Origin: Dermatemys mawii
Lineage: Eukaryota > Chordata > Testudines > Dermatemydidae
NCBI GenBank assembly: GCA_007922305.1
Contig: ML677341.1
Location: 66,978,409-67,042,408 of the forward strand
Length of the DNA stretch: 64,000 bases
Direction: 5' to 3'
Within the stretch, counting starts at the first letter, position 1, and each line of letters begins with the position of its first letter. The notes beneath the pieces are model-generated. The model did no database searches and was not told the origin of the DNA. It saw nothing but the letters and a program-made list of their open reading frames with translations. Both the position numbers and the translations under genes were made by a program. Positions 22,213-33,668 of this stretch are shown one piece after another.

Positions 22213-23344
22213 AATCATTTAATAACTGGCTTATATCAATTTCAGCTTAATTAGTTAACCAATCATCTTGTAACCTGACTGTGACATAATTGAACAAAAT
22301 AAGCCAATTTTGTTTCCATATGTGGATTTTACCAGTGTAACAAAATAGACTTAAGCAATTTTACTTAAATCAGTCAAACATTTGTTTTGCAAATCCTAAA
22401 TTTGTGCATAGTCCTCTTGGGTGCTTGTTTCCTCCAGAAAACCTCTAATATAGTGCATTTCTGCAAAATATGTATACACAGCCACATATCTTTTAATATT
22501 TATTTGTCATTCAAGCATGTCTAACCTATATCTGTAACTTTGTGTTGTGTCTCAGCCTGTAGGTGAGGGAAATCTCCTCCTCGAACAAGAACAGTTGACA
22601 GAGTAAAAGTACTTGCTATGTGGATAAATCCTCATCACAAAACAAACATTGATTCAATCCAGGGGAAAGGACGTAGGGTAATTTGGGGAAAGTATCATTG
22701 CTTCCTGGCAACCAAGTATCTGCCAGTAAAAAGAGCCAAAGCTTGTTATTGACTAGAAAGGTCAGTTGCTACCTTAAATATGTTCTGGATTTCTTTTTCT
22801 CTGGCCCACGTGCCTTTTTCCAGGTAGGTTTTGGATTGCTCTCTTCCCAGAGTTCTCTACTTTTGTGAGCTGCTTGTTAGTCATTCACTCCTTTCTCCTT
22901 GTATTCTGTTCACATGGGCCTGCCCTCCTTTTATATTTCTTAAGTCCTATGCTCTGACTTCTTGTTCTGAGCTGTGTGATGCTCTTTCCTTGGGCTGCCT
23001 CCTTTTCATTTGCCATTCTTTATAATACCCAGCCAAACCCCAGTGTTGAAAGCAGAGATGAGTAGGTAGTTTGTGTTGTGTAGCGCTTGCCCCTCTGTTA
23101 AGTTCATATCATTCTAAGTGTTACCTTCAGATAACTCTTACACCTGGAAGCAGTCATCTTTTCAGTTCTTTATATTACAGAGCAATAATCTCTTTTCCAG
23201 GGGAAGCTATTGCTCAGCAGCTCCCCAAAGTTATTCACACTATTAGAAAGGTGTGTCTTTTGGAAGAATTATCAGTCCATCCATCTAAATTCTTACAATG
23301 ATGCACATCAGCATGGTATCTGAGCACCTGACTGTGATCATATG

Positions 23345-23530
23345 TTAGACAAGGTGAGTGAGGTAATATCTTTTATTGGACCAACTTCTGGTGGTGAGAG
23401 AGAGACAAGCTTTCAAGCTCACACAGCTTGTACCCAGAACTGAAGAAGAGTTCTGTGCAAGCTCAAGCGCTTGTCTCTCACCAGCAGAAGTTTGTCCAAT
23501 AAAAGATATTACTTCGCCCACCTTATCTTT
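23345..23530. mobile_element. foldback element (TAATATCTTTTATTGGACCAAC)
   Basis: The left arm 'GGTAATATCTTTTATTGG' with 'ACCAACTTCTG' is mirrored by the right arm 'CAGAAGTTTGTCCAATAAAA' with 'GATATTACTTCGCCCACC'. The inner arms 'GAGAGACAAGC' and 'GCTTGTCTCTC' continue the stem. The whole element would fold into one hairpin. A partial relative lies at 40130-40300. Confidence 0.75.
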
Positions 23531-23689
23531 CTAATATTCTGTGACCAATAGAGCTACAACACTGCACATGGTCATATGTGATGGTTACATATCCTTAAGT
23601 GTGTCACTATTATGGACATTTTCCTTTTGACAGTTCATGTACTGGAAAGACCATTACCCATTTACAACTGGAAATGATTTATAATTGCA

Positions 23690-23815
23690 CTTATATAAGG
23701 CCTTTCTGCCCAGAATCTCAGAAAGTTAGAGAACATTACCTATGAACTAAATAATGTCCCTCTTTTACAGATGAGAAAATAAGGTTGAGTAACTTGACCA
23801 GTTGTGGCCCCTGGG
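23690..23815 (+). repeat. MIR-like ancient SINE piece
   Basis: 'CCCTCTTTTACAGATGAGAA', then 'AATAAGGTTGAGTAACTTGA' and 'CCAG', follows the MIR core layout (CCATTTTACAGATGAGGAAAC...GTGACTTGCCCA). Confidence 0.5.
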
Positions 23816-23862
23816 AATCAATCTCAGATCACACTCCATACTAGCCCAATTCTGATCTCTCT

Positions 23863-24048
23863 GGACCATGTCTACACTAGTGAGCTTACAGTGGCACAGC
23901 TGTACCAAAGCTCTCCCACCAACATAACGCTGTGCGCACTACCACTTATGCCAGCAAAATTTATTTTGCTCAGGGGTGTGAGTTTTTTTCACACCTTTAA
24001 GTAACATAAATAAGTATCACCGGCATAAGTAGTATTGTAGACATGGAC
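23863..24048. mobile_element. MITE, TGTCTACAC-type ends
   Basis: The left end GGACCATGTCTACACTAG and the right end GTATTGTAGACATGGAC are inverted repeats. The interior includes 'CAGGGGTGTGAGTTTTTTTC', a word also found near 52665 in the element at 52617-52915, so these two are related. Confidence 0.62.
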
Positions 24049-24257
24049 TGGGGGTGGGGCTGGTGTAACGGTTCAGAGTACTATCCTCCTCCTTTTTATA
24101 TAAAAGGCATTGCCCAGAAGGGTGCTACTGTGACATCTTCTGAGACATGAGGCTTGTCTAGATTAGGAAAATGTTTTGGTCTTTGAGTTATGTTTTGACA
24201 TACCCATTAGCTTTTAGTGTAGACACAGTTTAACGCCTTTAAAATAAAGTTAGCTGG

Positions 24258-24922
24258 TGTGACAAAGCTCCAAGTTTGTACTCGTGGGTCCTGCGCTTCC
24301 TGGCAGATTTAGGGGCCTCAGAAACTCATCTAGGCCCCAGAGTGACCTCCCTTTCTCAGTATAATTGGCAAGAGTCACCACCTAGTGAGTTACCTTCATC
24401 ACAGGCCAGTATGGAAGGTGGAAAAAGGAGCCGGGGGAGCCCAGGCCCGCCCTCTACTTTGGGCTCCAGCCCAGGGACCCTAATAGTATCAGCTAAGATG
24501 GCTGACCTTTTATCCACAAAACACAATACAATTCCCTGGGCTACTTCCCCACAGCAGTCCCTGCTTCTTCAAACTCCACTTCACCCTTACCTCAGGGCCT
24601 CCTTCCTTCTGGATGATATGTTGTCCAACACTCAGTCTCACCAACAGCACAACCTCCTTCCACAGCTCCTGACACCCACACCCACCTGACTAACTGGGAG
24701 GTTTTTATCTGGTTTCAGCCAGTCCCTGATTGGCTTCAGGTGTCCCAGTTAGGCTAGCTGTTTCTACTCCTTTCTAGAAGGTTCTTAATTGGCCCCAGGT
24801 GTCTTGATTGGTCTGGAGTAGCCTTTGTTTGGCTATCCAGGGAACAGGGACCTGCACATCCTGAGACTAATATACCTGCCTTCCAGCACTCTCCTATATC
24901 CTTCTGGTCTGACTCCGTCACA
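24258..24922 (-). mobile_element. solo LTR (665 bp) with 4-bp target duplication
   Basis: The element starts TGTGACAAAGC and ends GACTCCGTCACA, that is TG...CA with a 6-bp inverted terminus (TGTGAC/GTCACA). It is flanked on both sides by CTGG (24254-24257 and 24923-24926), as left by integrase. No coding region or second LTR is attached, so it is a solo LTR formed by recombination. From memory of a similar turtle repeat I infer that the transcriptional sense is the - strand. The 137-aa + strand frame at 24276-24689 is a chance frame. Endogenous retrovirus versus Gypsy-type origin is not decidable here. Confidence 0.72.
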
Positions 24923-25726
24923 CTGGTCATGAAGTAAACTACGCTTCTCTGTAGGCATATAGAGGAGCACTCAAGGGTACAACAAAAATGGGTTTTGCTT
25001 CGTAGTTCAATTTGAGATTCTGGAGAAACGTGAACAGTAGGATTCCTCTTTTTCACTGCCAGAGTGACCGACCTGACAGCTACCTTAAATAATGATTTGA
25101 AGAGACTATTCCATTGTTCTGCCTTTACCAATGTTTCCACATTTTAATAATATTTGTGAAGTTACTCAGTTTTGCGCATAAAACTAAGTCAACAGCTCAG
25201 ATTTCTTAGGATTTCCAAGTATATGTTGTTAATATATAGTGCTAATGGATTATCATTTCAATGCTTTGAGGAGGGATATAGTAGTCAGTAACTATGTCAT
25301 AGAAATGACAACTCCAAGCTATGAAGGAAGAGTTTTCTTCAGTGCAATGCACATCCTGCTGTCAGAATCTTGGCCACTCCTTATCTGCCCTAGGGTAGTC
25401 GGAGACTGTCCTAACTAGTGAGTCTGGCATATGGACAAAGGAGTGTTTTCCAAAGTGGGGATATGATGTGTTGGACCCCTCAAAGCCTTTTGTGTATAAC
25501 TGAACACTTGAAACCCTCACTGAAGGAATTTACAGTCACATAAAGTGTGAGACATCCAAATTAATATGACCTTGTCAGAGACTCCCAGGTACACAGTGCT
25601 GAGCATAAATTCCGTGGGAGAAGATAAAATTGTTCAAAAAGGGGACAAAATGTTTTTAAAAGCGAATGAAGAAATGCTAATGTTTTTTAACAATGAAGAC
25701 CATTTGATCCTTTCTGTATTTTGTAG

Positions 25727-26058
25727 GTTCTGTTTCAGCTGTGGGTAGGACAGAGTTCAGAGTTCTTCAGACGATTAGCACTGCTGCTCTCTCCAGTTAA
25801 TGCATCCCACAAGCCCTTGAACACTCCAGAACATTTGCCTCATTGTATTTTGTCTGATGTGACTCAAGGTCTACCTCACACTCATGCTGCCTGCTTAGAA
25901 GAGCTTAAACGAAGCTATGAGTTTTATCGGTACTTTGAAACTCAGCATCAGTTAGGCTTGGAACGTGCAACCAAAACAAAACCGAAGTCAAGAGCTCTGA
26001 ACAGCCTTCATGCAGCAGTGCGCAGCTTGCAGCTCCATCTCAAGGCCCTACTGAATGA
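25727..26058 (+). CDS. VEZT: vezatin exon ([16 protein letters not shown]...LLNE)
   Basis: The 332-nt exon starts after TTTTGTAG with GTT CTG TTT CAG and encodes 110 complete residues plus GA of a Glu codon. It contains '[12 protein letters not shown]', '[20 protein letters not shown]' and '[15 protein letters not shown]'. These are invariant-looking blocks against remembered human vezatin, with a more variable stretch between. The end '[12 protein letters not shown]' begins a predicted helical or coiled-coil run that continues in the next exon. The donor is GTGAGT at 26059; the apparent TGA just beyond belongs to the intron. Confidence 0.96.
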
Positions 26059-27114
26059 GTGAGTTTATACTATTTGAGAGAATGTGCCTGTAGTTGGAAA
26101 GCTTCAGTCTTGTGCTCCTTTGGTTATTGGTTTATATCTCAGATTGGAAAAAAGACAAAATTGAAGCCTGCAGCTGTGCAACATAAAGGCTGGGGTATAT
26201 CTGTTATTGTAGGCTGGGTTATACTGCTGCTTCTGCTTCCCTGCCCATATATTAGACAGAGTTTGCCAGCTGGAAAACAATTCTGTTTTATATTCCACAA
26301 CTGGAGGAAGATATTTAACTAGTGTCCCTTATTTAGTAAGGAGCAACATGAGTTGAGGTATAAGCTTGTGAAATAGATATTTTGAAGAATTATATAATAG
26401 GGTCAATGTTAGCAGCTCTCTGGGAATCCAGAGGGGTCTGAGCAGCTGCCTTTCCCTTTAGTATCAGCGATGCACATATAACAAGTCTGTTCTGTTCCAG
26501 AATTTATTTAATTGAGGTGACTGTTTCTCAGAGCAGCCTGCATCTATTTTAAGAGGAGAAGACTGGAATTAGAAGTTTTCAACTGGAATTGAAAGATTCC
26601 ATTCTATTCAGGTTCTGATACTGTGCCCATCACCATGGGATCTGAGCTTTAAACTATAACTGCCACACACGTTGCCAAGTATTGTGAAGCCAAAGACACT
26701 CTGCCCTACATGGAGTTGATTACTGTAGTTGATTTGTTAATCTTTAGATATTCTGTGGTGCTACCACCTCCTTAAAGGTGAACTGCAAAGCAAAAAGATT
26801 AATTAAAACCCTCCATCTCTTTAGTCCCTCTTTTTGAATGAACCTGAAAGCATGCTTCAGTTTTGTCTGTTTTGCAACAAAATTCCAAACATTTGAAGGA
26901 AAATTCAACACACAATAATTATATGTGATATACCTAAAAAGATTTGTCATTGGTACAGTTAGTTAAATAACACAAGACATTTAAATTACTACAGTTTAAG
27001 AACATGGAGGAAACAGGAGTAACACAGGATACCTAGTAAATTCAAAACCTGAAAAAATCCTGAAATACGAGATTCAGATATGTTAGTGTGATATTTTCCT
27101 TCCCATTCATCTAG
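26059..27114 (+). other. VEZT: VEZT intron
   Basis: This GT-AG intron runs from donor GTGAGT to acceptor TTCATCTAG. Nothing other than AT-rich intron sequence was seen. Confidence 0.9.
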
Positions 27115-27308
27115 GGTAATAATTCTTGAGGATGAACTTGAAAAACTTGTTAGCTCTAATGAGACACAAGAACTAACATTAGAAGCCTATCAAGTCCTAG
27201 AACAGAAACTAAAGCTGATTCAGCCTCACATCCAGGCAAGCAACAGCTGTTGGGAAGAGGCCATTTCTCAGGTGGAAAAAATGGTTCAAAGAAACCCGGA
27301 TAAAAAAG
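27115..27308 (+). CDS. VEZT: vezatin exon ([12 protein letters not shown]...RNPDKK)
   Basis: The leading G completes Glu. The exon then reads [40 protein letters not shown] and [16 protein letters not shown] to RNPDKK, ending with G of the following Gly codon before donor GTACGT. The heptad-like leucines in LEDELEKL and VLEQKLKLI support a coiled coil. It is closely similar to human vezatin, with substitutions concentrated after ELEKLV. Confidence 0.96.
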
Positions 27309-28563
27309 GTACGTTGAAAAGCTTCTTTTAGCAACCAGCTGACTGAGTGTGATTAAAGAGATTTGTCCAGTTTACATTTCCAAGACTCTGTTTTCTAAAC
27401 ATGTAGCTGAGTTTTGTGTAAATTAACTTCCTGTTGCAGATAATTTTCCCAAGTGTCCACTTTAATATGTCACTCCGATTTCTCCTTGATGACTTTGAAG
27501 CTTTTGACTGACAAAAGTATTTGTTATTGTTAAAGTATTTGTTGTTCGTTATTCTTGAGTGCTGAAAAGTGTGCTTGGCACAAGTTCAGATTGAGCTAAA
27601 CTGATAACATAATTCAAGTTGTTTATTTGTGAACCTTTTCTTTCCAAAAATGGATATATGTGAGTGAACAGGATTATGATGAGAGTGAGCTCTTGGGTCA
27701 CTTAAAAATAACTTAACAGTGCAGAAATGACTTGCTTATCTTTCCCAGACAATATTTTAAACTATACAATAAGTGAATAAGCTTTTGTCGGTGAATACCC
27801 ATTTTGACAGATTGCACATATAACAAGTGGGTATATGTGAGATGAAGTGGGTAATTTGACACCTGATGAAGTGGGTATTCACCCACGAAAGCTTATGCTC
27901 CAATAAGTCTTTTAGTCTATAAGATGCCACAGGACTCTGTCATTTTTGCAGATTCAGACTAACATGGCTACCCCTCTAATACTTATAAATCAAGTATCTT
28001 TTTAGAAAAAATCCATGAATTTAAGCCCAAAATAACTTTATTTTATTTGAAAAAGACCATTGTGCACACCATTCTAAGGTGTGATATATTAGTAACTTCT
28101 TTTTAAAAAATACAGTGCTGTGGAGACATCTAAAAAGTGTCATTAGTTTCTGACAACACTCCTGTTGGGCAAGCATTCTAAATATATGGGTGTTAGTAGA
28201 AGTTCTAGTTAACATCTGTAAATATTTAATGTCAAACTTTCATTTCTTAGTAACCTAATAATTAAAAAACAAAATTGGTAAAACCACTCAACATTCTAAA
28301 CTTAAATAGGAACATGACGTATTTCTGCCAAGTTGCTGATGATTCCCAAGGGATACCCAGAAGCTTTTAGCATGTTAGTTCTTCCAGTGTGTTCAGAAAA
28401 GTAATAGAGTGTGTATCTGTGTCCTTTGCACTGGAGCCAAGCTGTGACTCAGTACCATGCTGAACTCTTAAAGTTCAGTTATCTGTTAATTTACACACTT
28501 AATCTGTTGTTGTTTTAATCTCTTTTCTCTCCCCCCGGCCCTGCTTCCTCCCCTCAACCCCAG
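27309..28563 (+). other. VEZT: VEZT intron with one foldback element
   Basis: This GT-AG intron has donor GTACGT and a C-rich acceptor tract ending CCCCAG. It contains a GTGGCACC-family element at about 27778-27986. The rest shows nothing. Confidence 0.88.
27778..27986. mobile_element. GTGGCACC-family foldback element copy
   Basis: The right part reads 'GAAGTGGGTATTCACCCACG', 'AAAGCTTATGCTCC', 'ATGCCACAGGACTCTG' and 'CAGACTAACATGGCTACCCC', the same word order as 31040-31146. The left part 'AGCTTTTGTCGGTGAATACC' faces it in inverted orientation. Confidence 0.65.
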
Positions 28564-28665
28564 GCAAACATGAATCATCTTGTGATAACACACACTGCCC
28601 CACGATACCATTATTACAGCCTGCCCTGCATATAGAGGACAAAGACCCAATCCCTGAAGAGCAGG
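28564..28665 (+). CDS. VEZT: vezatin exon with apparent 1-bp frameshift
   Basis: Reading from the previous exon the frame gives [20 protein letters not shown], matching human vezatin's corresponding segment. From about 28620 the matching frame shifts by one and reads [14 protein letters not shown], exactly phase-compatible with the next exon. The exon has 102 nt where the flanking phases require 101. The extra base is most simply a C in CAGCCCTGCC (28617-28626). Without correction the frame would reach TGA within about 14 codons. Both splice sites (CCCCAG acceptor, GTAAGA donor) are good and the rest of the gene is intact, so a sequencing or assembly error is more likely than a real lesion. 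Confidence 0.88.
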
Positions 28666-29736
28666 TAAGAATAAATGGATGCTTTCAAAGTTATATATGA
28701 ATTTTGTGTTGCGAAGACATTTCCTTCATCCATTTCCTTTTTAGCTGCTTAAGCAATGACTTCAGTTTCTTCAGCAGGGTATGTAATGCAGCTAGCTAAT
28801 GCCCTTTCGTTAAGGGACATGTGAACTACTCTACAGCAACCTGGGTATATAGTACCTATATTGTGTACCACATGCTGGTATTCCCCACCCAGGAACAAGG
28901 AGCTTTGAAATTAATTTTGAATCCATTTCCTGCTTATGCTACTTTGGAACCAGATAAAGACATCTCTAAAAGAAATGTGAACAAAGGTATAAATTGGTTA
29001 AAAGGGCAGTATATTAAATTGATTTTTACTTGCATTAACCTAACTAAACCTATATGGTTTCCATAGGCTTTGCATTTCTGAACACTTAAAATATGCTTTA
29101 ACATAAACAATTTGGTGCATTGTTTTCTCTCTGTTTAAGGGCACTCATTTGAAGGCTAAAGCAACTGGAAAGAAAAGTTGGCCTCAACTCAGGAATTAAT
29201 TGATGGGCACATTTTGAGAGAAGATGGGCCCTGTTTTCCTTCCCACACACACACCATCACCACTTCAAACTTTTCTGTGTTCAGCGTGTTGATTCTGCCC
29301 TTTCTGAAGTTATCTGGTTGAACAGTTTCCACTGATCAAATGAATGAGATACCCACCCCTGAATGAACTGGAGGTGGGGACAGTAAAAAAACAATGATAG
29401 TCAGTCATCATATCCAATAGGAATTATGGGAAAAGTGATCCCCTTCCCCAAGTCAAAATCTCCTTTTTATATTGGTTGTTTGCACCAGAATAAATCTAAA
29501 GTGACTCTGCTGACTTCAGGTCTCTTGACTTCATCAGTGTACTCACTCCAGTTTTATATGGGTGTAAATATAAGAGCAGAATCAGGCCCCCAAACTCCTG
29601 CCATGTGAATCACGTGGGTGACTATGGACTTGGGGCCCAATCCTCCTGCTAAAGTGCTGAAATACTGCAGTATTTCAAAGGGCTTGACCCTTGAGGACTA
29701 TGCAGATCAAAAGAGCAGTTTATTCTTTTTCTGTAG
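28666..29736 (+). other. VEZT: VEZT intron
   Basis: This GT-AG intron runs from donor GTAAGA to acceptor TTTTTCTGTAG. It holds a short (CA)n run near 29245 and an eroded repeat near 29500-29590 ending 'AGAATCAGGCCCCCAA'. No other feature was seen. Confidence 0.88.
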
Positions 29737-29944
29737 GAATTGGAAGCATATGTTGAAGATACAGATACAGACAATGAGGACAAAAGGGAGGACTTTTATT
29801 GCTTTTCCCAGGAAGAGAGAGACAGACAAAAACGTGAGAGAGAGGAATCCAAGAGAGTGTTACAAGAACTGAAATCTGTGCTGGGATTTAGAGCTTCAGA
29901 GGTAGAGAGACAGAAATGGAAGCAGCTGTTATTTAGTGATCATG
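29737..29944 (+). CDS. VEZT: vezatin exon (ELEAYVED...LLFSDH)
   Basis: The exon begins in phase 0 with GAA TTG GAA GCA TAT and encodes [40 protein letters not shown] and [20 protein letters not shown] to LLFSDH plus G. The first third is acidic. The middle is a charged, probably helical segment ([20 protein letters not shown]). The [13 protein letters not shown] block is strongly conserved against human vezatin. The donor is GTAAGT. A 71-aa frame shown by simple ORF calling covers only the 3' half of this exon. Confidence 0.96.
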
Positions 29945-30984
29945 GTAAGTATTGACTGGTTTTTTTAGATTAATTTGACTCTAAGTAAGGGTGTATGTCT
30001 GGTTACAATCAACTTTTGACATAATATTGCTAGAACACATACTGCATTCAATTGTAGTAGAGCCTTTGATAGATCTGTGTGGCCCTAATTTGTTGCTCCA
30101 TCTGTTCATATGGCTTGTTAGCATCATTTTACTTTCTAATAAAGCAAAGAAAGAAAGGGAGTTTGGCCACTAAACTCAAGATGCTAAGGATCTAGCTCTT
30201 AAACCAGAGAAAATTAAGCACAGTGTACAGGGAATTGCTGTGTGCTTTTTCATTGCTCTCCACTAAATCTGCTCTTCAACCAGGTAGCAAATTGTATAGA
30301 ATCTTTGTAAATGATAGTACATTTTCTGGTTTAGAAGAAATACTTTTTTTCAATTTTATCCCAGAATTACAGAGACACAAAGAGAGAAGTGATAGGCTAG
30401 ACTTTGGTATCTATTCCTAGACAGAAAGAAAATACTTTTTAAAAGCCAACAATCTAATTTGTAAGTAGAAAAAGGATTCTCCTGGAGTGGCCCTCTGACC
30501 GTCTGGAGCCGACTGCTGGCAACTCTACTCACTTGTTTCTGGAGGCAGGTATATGCAAATTTCTCTTTCCAGGAAACAGTGCATGACTCTTAAAGAGCCA
30601 GTTCTGGCATGCCATATGCCTGACTCTAGCAGTAAAACTAGCAGCTCAGTGCAGTTTCTATTTTTATTGTTTTTTTCTGTTTTCTTCTGCCTTTTTTCTT
30701 TCTCCGATCTTCTCTCTCACTTTTCCCCCTTTTCCTTCTGCTCCCCCAAAAGAAGGCTAAGGAATAGCTCTGCAAAAAGGACAAATCTATGAAATCTAGG
30801 CACTCTCCTTCAGAGGAAGGTGAAATCAGTTTGTCTTTGCTTGCAGTGCTTCAGACAAGGGGAAGACATTTTCACATCATAGACTTGGCTGGATTTGTTG
30901 ACAGTCATCTACTCTGGATGATGTAATGAGGAGACAGATGTCGCTAAAAAGAACTTCTGCTAGCCAAAGAAGTCTAAGGATCTG

Positions 30985-31146
30985 GAAAAGCAACAGAGTC
31001 CTGTGGCACCTTAAAGGCATGCATCCGACGAAGTGGGTATTAGCCCACAAAAGCTTATGCTCCAATACGTTTGTTAGTCTTTAAGGTGCCACAGGACTCT
31101 TTGTTGCTTTGCAGATCCAGACTAACACGGCTACCCCTTTGATTCT
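30985..31146. mobile_element. GTGGCACC-family foldback element with 10-bp flanking repeats
   Basis: The arms 'AACAGAGTCCTGTGGCACC' with 'TTAAAG' and 'CTTTAAGGTGCCACAGGACT' with 'CT' are inverted copies. The right end is 'CTAACACGGCTACCCCTTTG'. TAAGGATCTG occurs directly on both sides (30975-30984 and 31147-31156), consistent with a target duplication. Confidence 0.7.
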
Positions 31147-31159
31147 TAAGGATCTGTAA

Positions 31160-33640
31160 TTCCCAGTGTGTGAAGACAGTCACTTTCAATTATCCTGTCT
31201 AACACAGAAGCAGTCCAACACCTACCTTAAACTGTGTGATGTCAAGAAATCCAGCCATCATGTTTGGCTGTATATCCCAGATGAAAGGCTCAATCTCCAC
31301 ACCAGTCAGAAAAGGAGGGACCCGTTCATTTCCTCCTTCAAAGATCCTGTGGACCAGTGCTCAGTAATAGATCAGACGCAATTAAGAGGTCTCTGTTCCT
31401 ACTTTCAAAGCCACGTGTGGTTGCATCTCTCACTCCCTCTCTCAGATCTGTCAAGCTACAGTTCTAGTCAAGTACAACAGGAAAAAGGCCAAAACACTCC
31501 AGACACTCCTCAAAAGCAAGTTTTCCTCACTATCCTTCGTCTATGTGCATGCAATGTCACATGATTCTTTTCTACGCTCATCCTTGCTCTGCACCTATGG
31601 GGTCTTACACTCTCCTTGGCAGGCACATTGCAGTGGACGGTCCACCATATTTGACCCCCTCAGGCCTTCTTCCTCTCAATTTGGAAAAAAAAGAGGAGAG
31701 AGTTGGTCAGAGCTGATCACACTCCCAGCCCAAGTCCAGAGGTCTTAGGGCTAATGGCTGTTATAAAATAAAGGGGAGCCTATGCTGGATGCCAGCCTGC
31801 ATGGATGGGGCACTCACATAGACACCAGACCTTCTCAGGCCTTGCCCTGGAGTCCAGGGTGGAGTCCAGCATCAGTATGTCCCTCCTTGAATTAGGAACA
31901 ATGGGCCTAGTCATTCAGCAGTTTCTCCCCTTCATTTCTAATCCAGCAATTCAAATAAAATATGGCAATTGGACATCTGTTGCATACATTAACCTCTATG
32001 GAGCACTTGGGACTGAGGTTCTGTGCATCTCTTCCAAAATGATGAAGGTTCATCAGACCATCTGGGCCTGCACTGGAGGTAAATTGAAAATATCAAGAGA
32101 TTGGCACAACAGAACAACTCTCACCTGAGGGATGGCAGCTGAATTCTGTATCGTTCAACAACGTACTTTCAGTCTGGGACTTCTCTTGGGTGGGCCTGTT
32201 CCTATAGCAGTTCATCCCTGTTGTTCCGGAAACAGAGATTCTCTGGCATGGGGAGCAGATACGTTTTCATTCATGTGGTCAGTGCAGTGGATGGACTTCT
32301 GCCATTCTCCCCTTCTCCCAGCAATAGCCAGAAAAATCTGGGGAGTGAAAATAATTATCATTGCCTCCTTTTAGACCAGAAAACTTTGGTTGCCCACTGT
32401 GCTTCACTCATCAGTCTTTGAGACATGTCTCCCATTTTCTAACGAATTTCTGTGGCAGGGATTGGTGCTTTGTCAGAAGTCAACTTGACATCCTGAAGGC
32501 TGACAGATTGATGCTGCAATCCTTCATCTGTTCCCTTGTGTGATAGAGCTGTTCTTTCAGTGTAGGAAGCCTTCAAGTGTCTGGGTCTATTCAAAAATGT
32601 GGGGAATATTTTTTGATGCTGGATAGCCAAAAACTTGCATCATCTTCAAATCTTCTTTGAGTCCATGCTACAACTTCTCCTAGATTGCTGTGGTATGGGG
32701 TTTAGTACATTTCCTTACAAATTGTAGCCCTCAGAGACCTACCACTAATTAGCTATGAAGACACCTTGGCAGTTCATTCTCAATCTCTTGCTTCCTCAGG
32801 TAATGAGAAGTCTTAGACCAGCTCTTAAGTACCAGCTAGTTAAATGGAATTTCAGCTTGGTCCTTTGTCCTCACTGAGGCCCCCTTCAGGCCACTTTGAT
32901 AATAAGGAAGCAGTGGAAAACTTTTCTAAGTCCCATTCCTCCTGACAGTTTCTTCTGGGAGAAGGGTCAGGAAAGTAAGAGAATGTTCTTGTGAGGAACC
33001 GTTTTTTCAGGTATTTCCATATAGGTTGGTATTTCAGACAGCACCTGAAATTTCACCTCAAGTATATTCTCCCTTGCACATAAATCTGAAGACTGGTTTG
33101 TTCCTTCCTTCTGACCTCACTATCTTTCGCATAGTCAGAGCTCTCAAATCCTACTTGACAGGACAGCCCTCTTCTAAACGTCATGTGTCTCCTTGATGAC
33201 CTGTAGTTACTACAAAAAATGGTTAAAAAGGATCTAAGGTTATTGTCTCCCGATTGCTCGAGGTGGCTAACAAAGAATCCAACACTGAGTTTTTTAAAAT
33301 TCTCCTGGAGTTTGTTTGCGTTCCCTTTGCACTAACATGCACCCAAAGAACCGAGCCTCCCTGAAGAGTTCTGTAAAGCTACGATGTGGGTCACTCTTCG
33401 TTCACCAAGTTTCAGAGAGTTGGTGGTGCATCCTCCATAAATACCTCCTTCAGGCTCCAGTAGTCTGTGTCTCATTTTGTTTAGAGTCCGTCAGAAATAA
33501 AAATTTAGCCTGTCAATTACTGGATAGTTCCCAACTGCTTTGACTGGTTTTTCCTGTCTCTCTACCTCTGTTCTTCTACTGCTTGCTACTTCCCAGCAAT
33601 TCTTTCTGGGCTAGGGGAGGAGTGTTCTGTGAAAATAACC
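31160..33640 (+). mobile_element. DIRS-like (tyrosine recombinase) retrotransposon relic
   Basis: At 31878-32030 the frame reads 'MSLLELGTMGLVIQQFLPFI' and 'WTSVAYINLYGALGT', which fits the RNase H-like region of DIRS elements (LEL...AL-F-P-L...T--AYIN-QGG). Soon after come 'ISRDWHNRTTL' and a later frame 'HSPLLPAIARKIWGVKIIII' then 'RPENFGCPL', matching the order seen before the recombinase part. The region 32640-33560 probably held the tyrosine recombinase but I cannot see its catalytic residues. Stops and frameshifts are frequent. Boundaries are approximate. A Gypsy-type origin is the main alternative. Confidence 0.6.
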
Positions 33641-33668
33641 AAAACCAAGCAAAATAGAATCGGTCTAT

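Larger units (their letters stand above)
17683..25726 (+). other. VEZT: VEZT intron
   Basis: This GT-AG intron of about 8 kb has donor GTAATC and acceptor TTTTGTAG. It contains a degraded CR1-type LINE in the sense orientation, a foldback element, TGTCTACAC MITEs, a MIR-like piece and a solo LTR. Between these, 21.7-23.3 kb and 24.9-25.7 kb show no gene. Confidence 0.85.

Noticed and set aside
24276..24689. 137-aa + strand frame as a gene
   Set aside because: It lies wholly inside the solo LTR, antisense to its probable sense, and shows no splice or family support.
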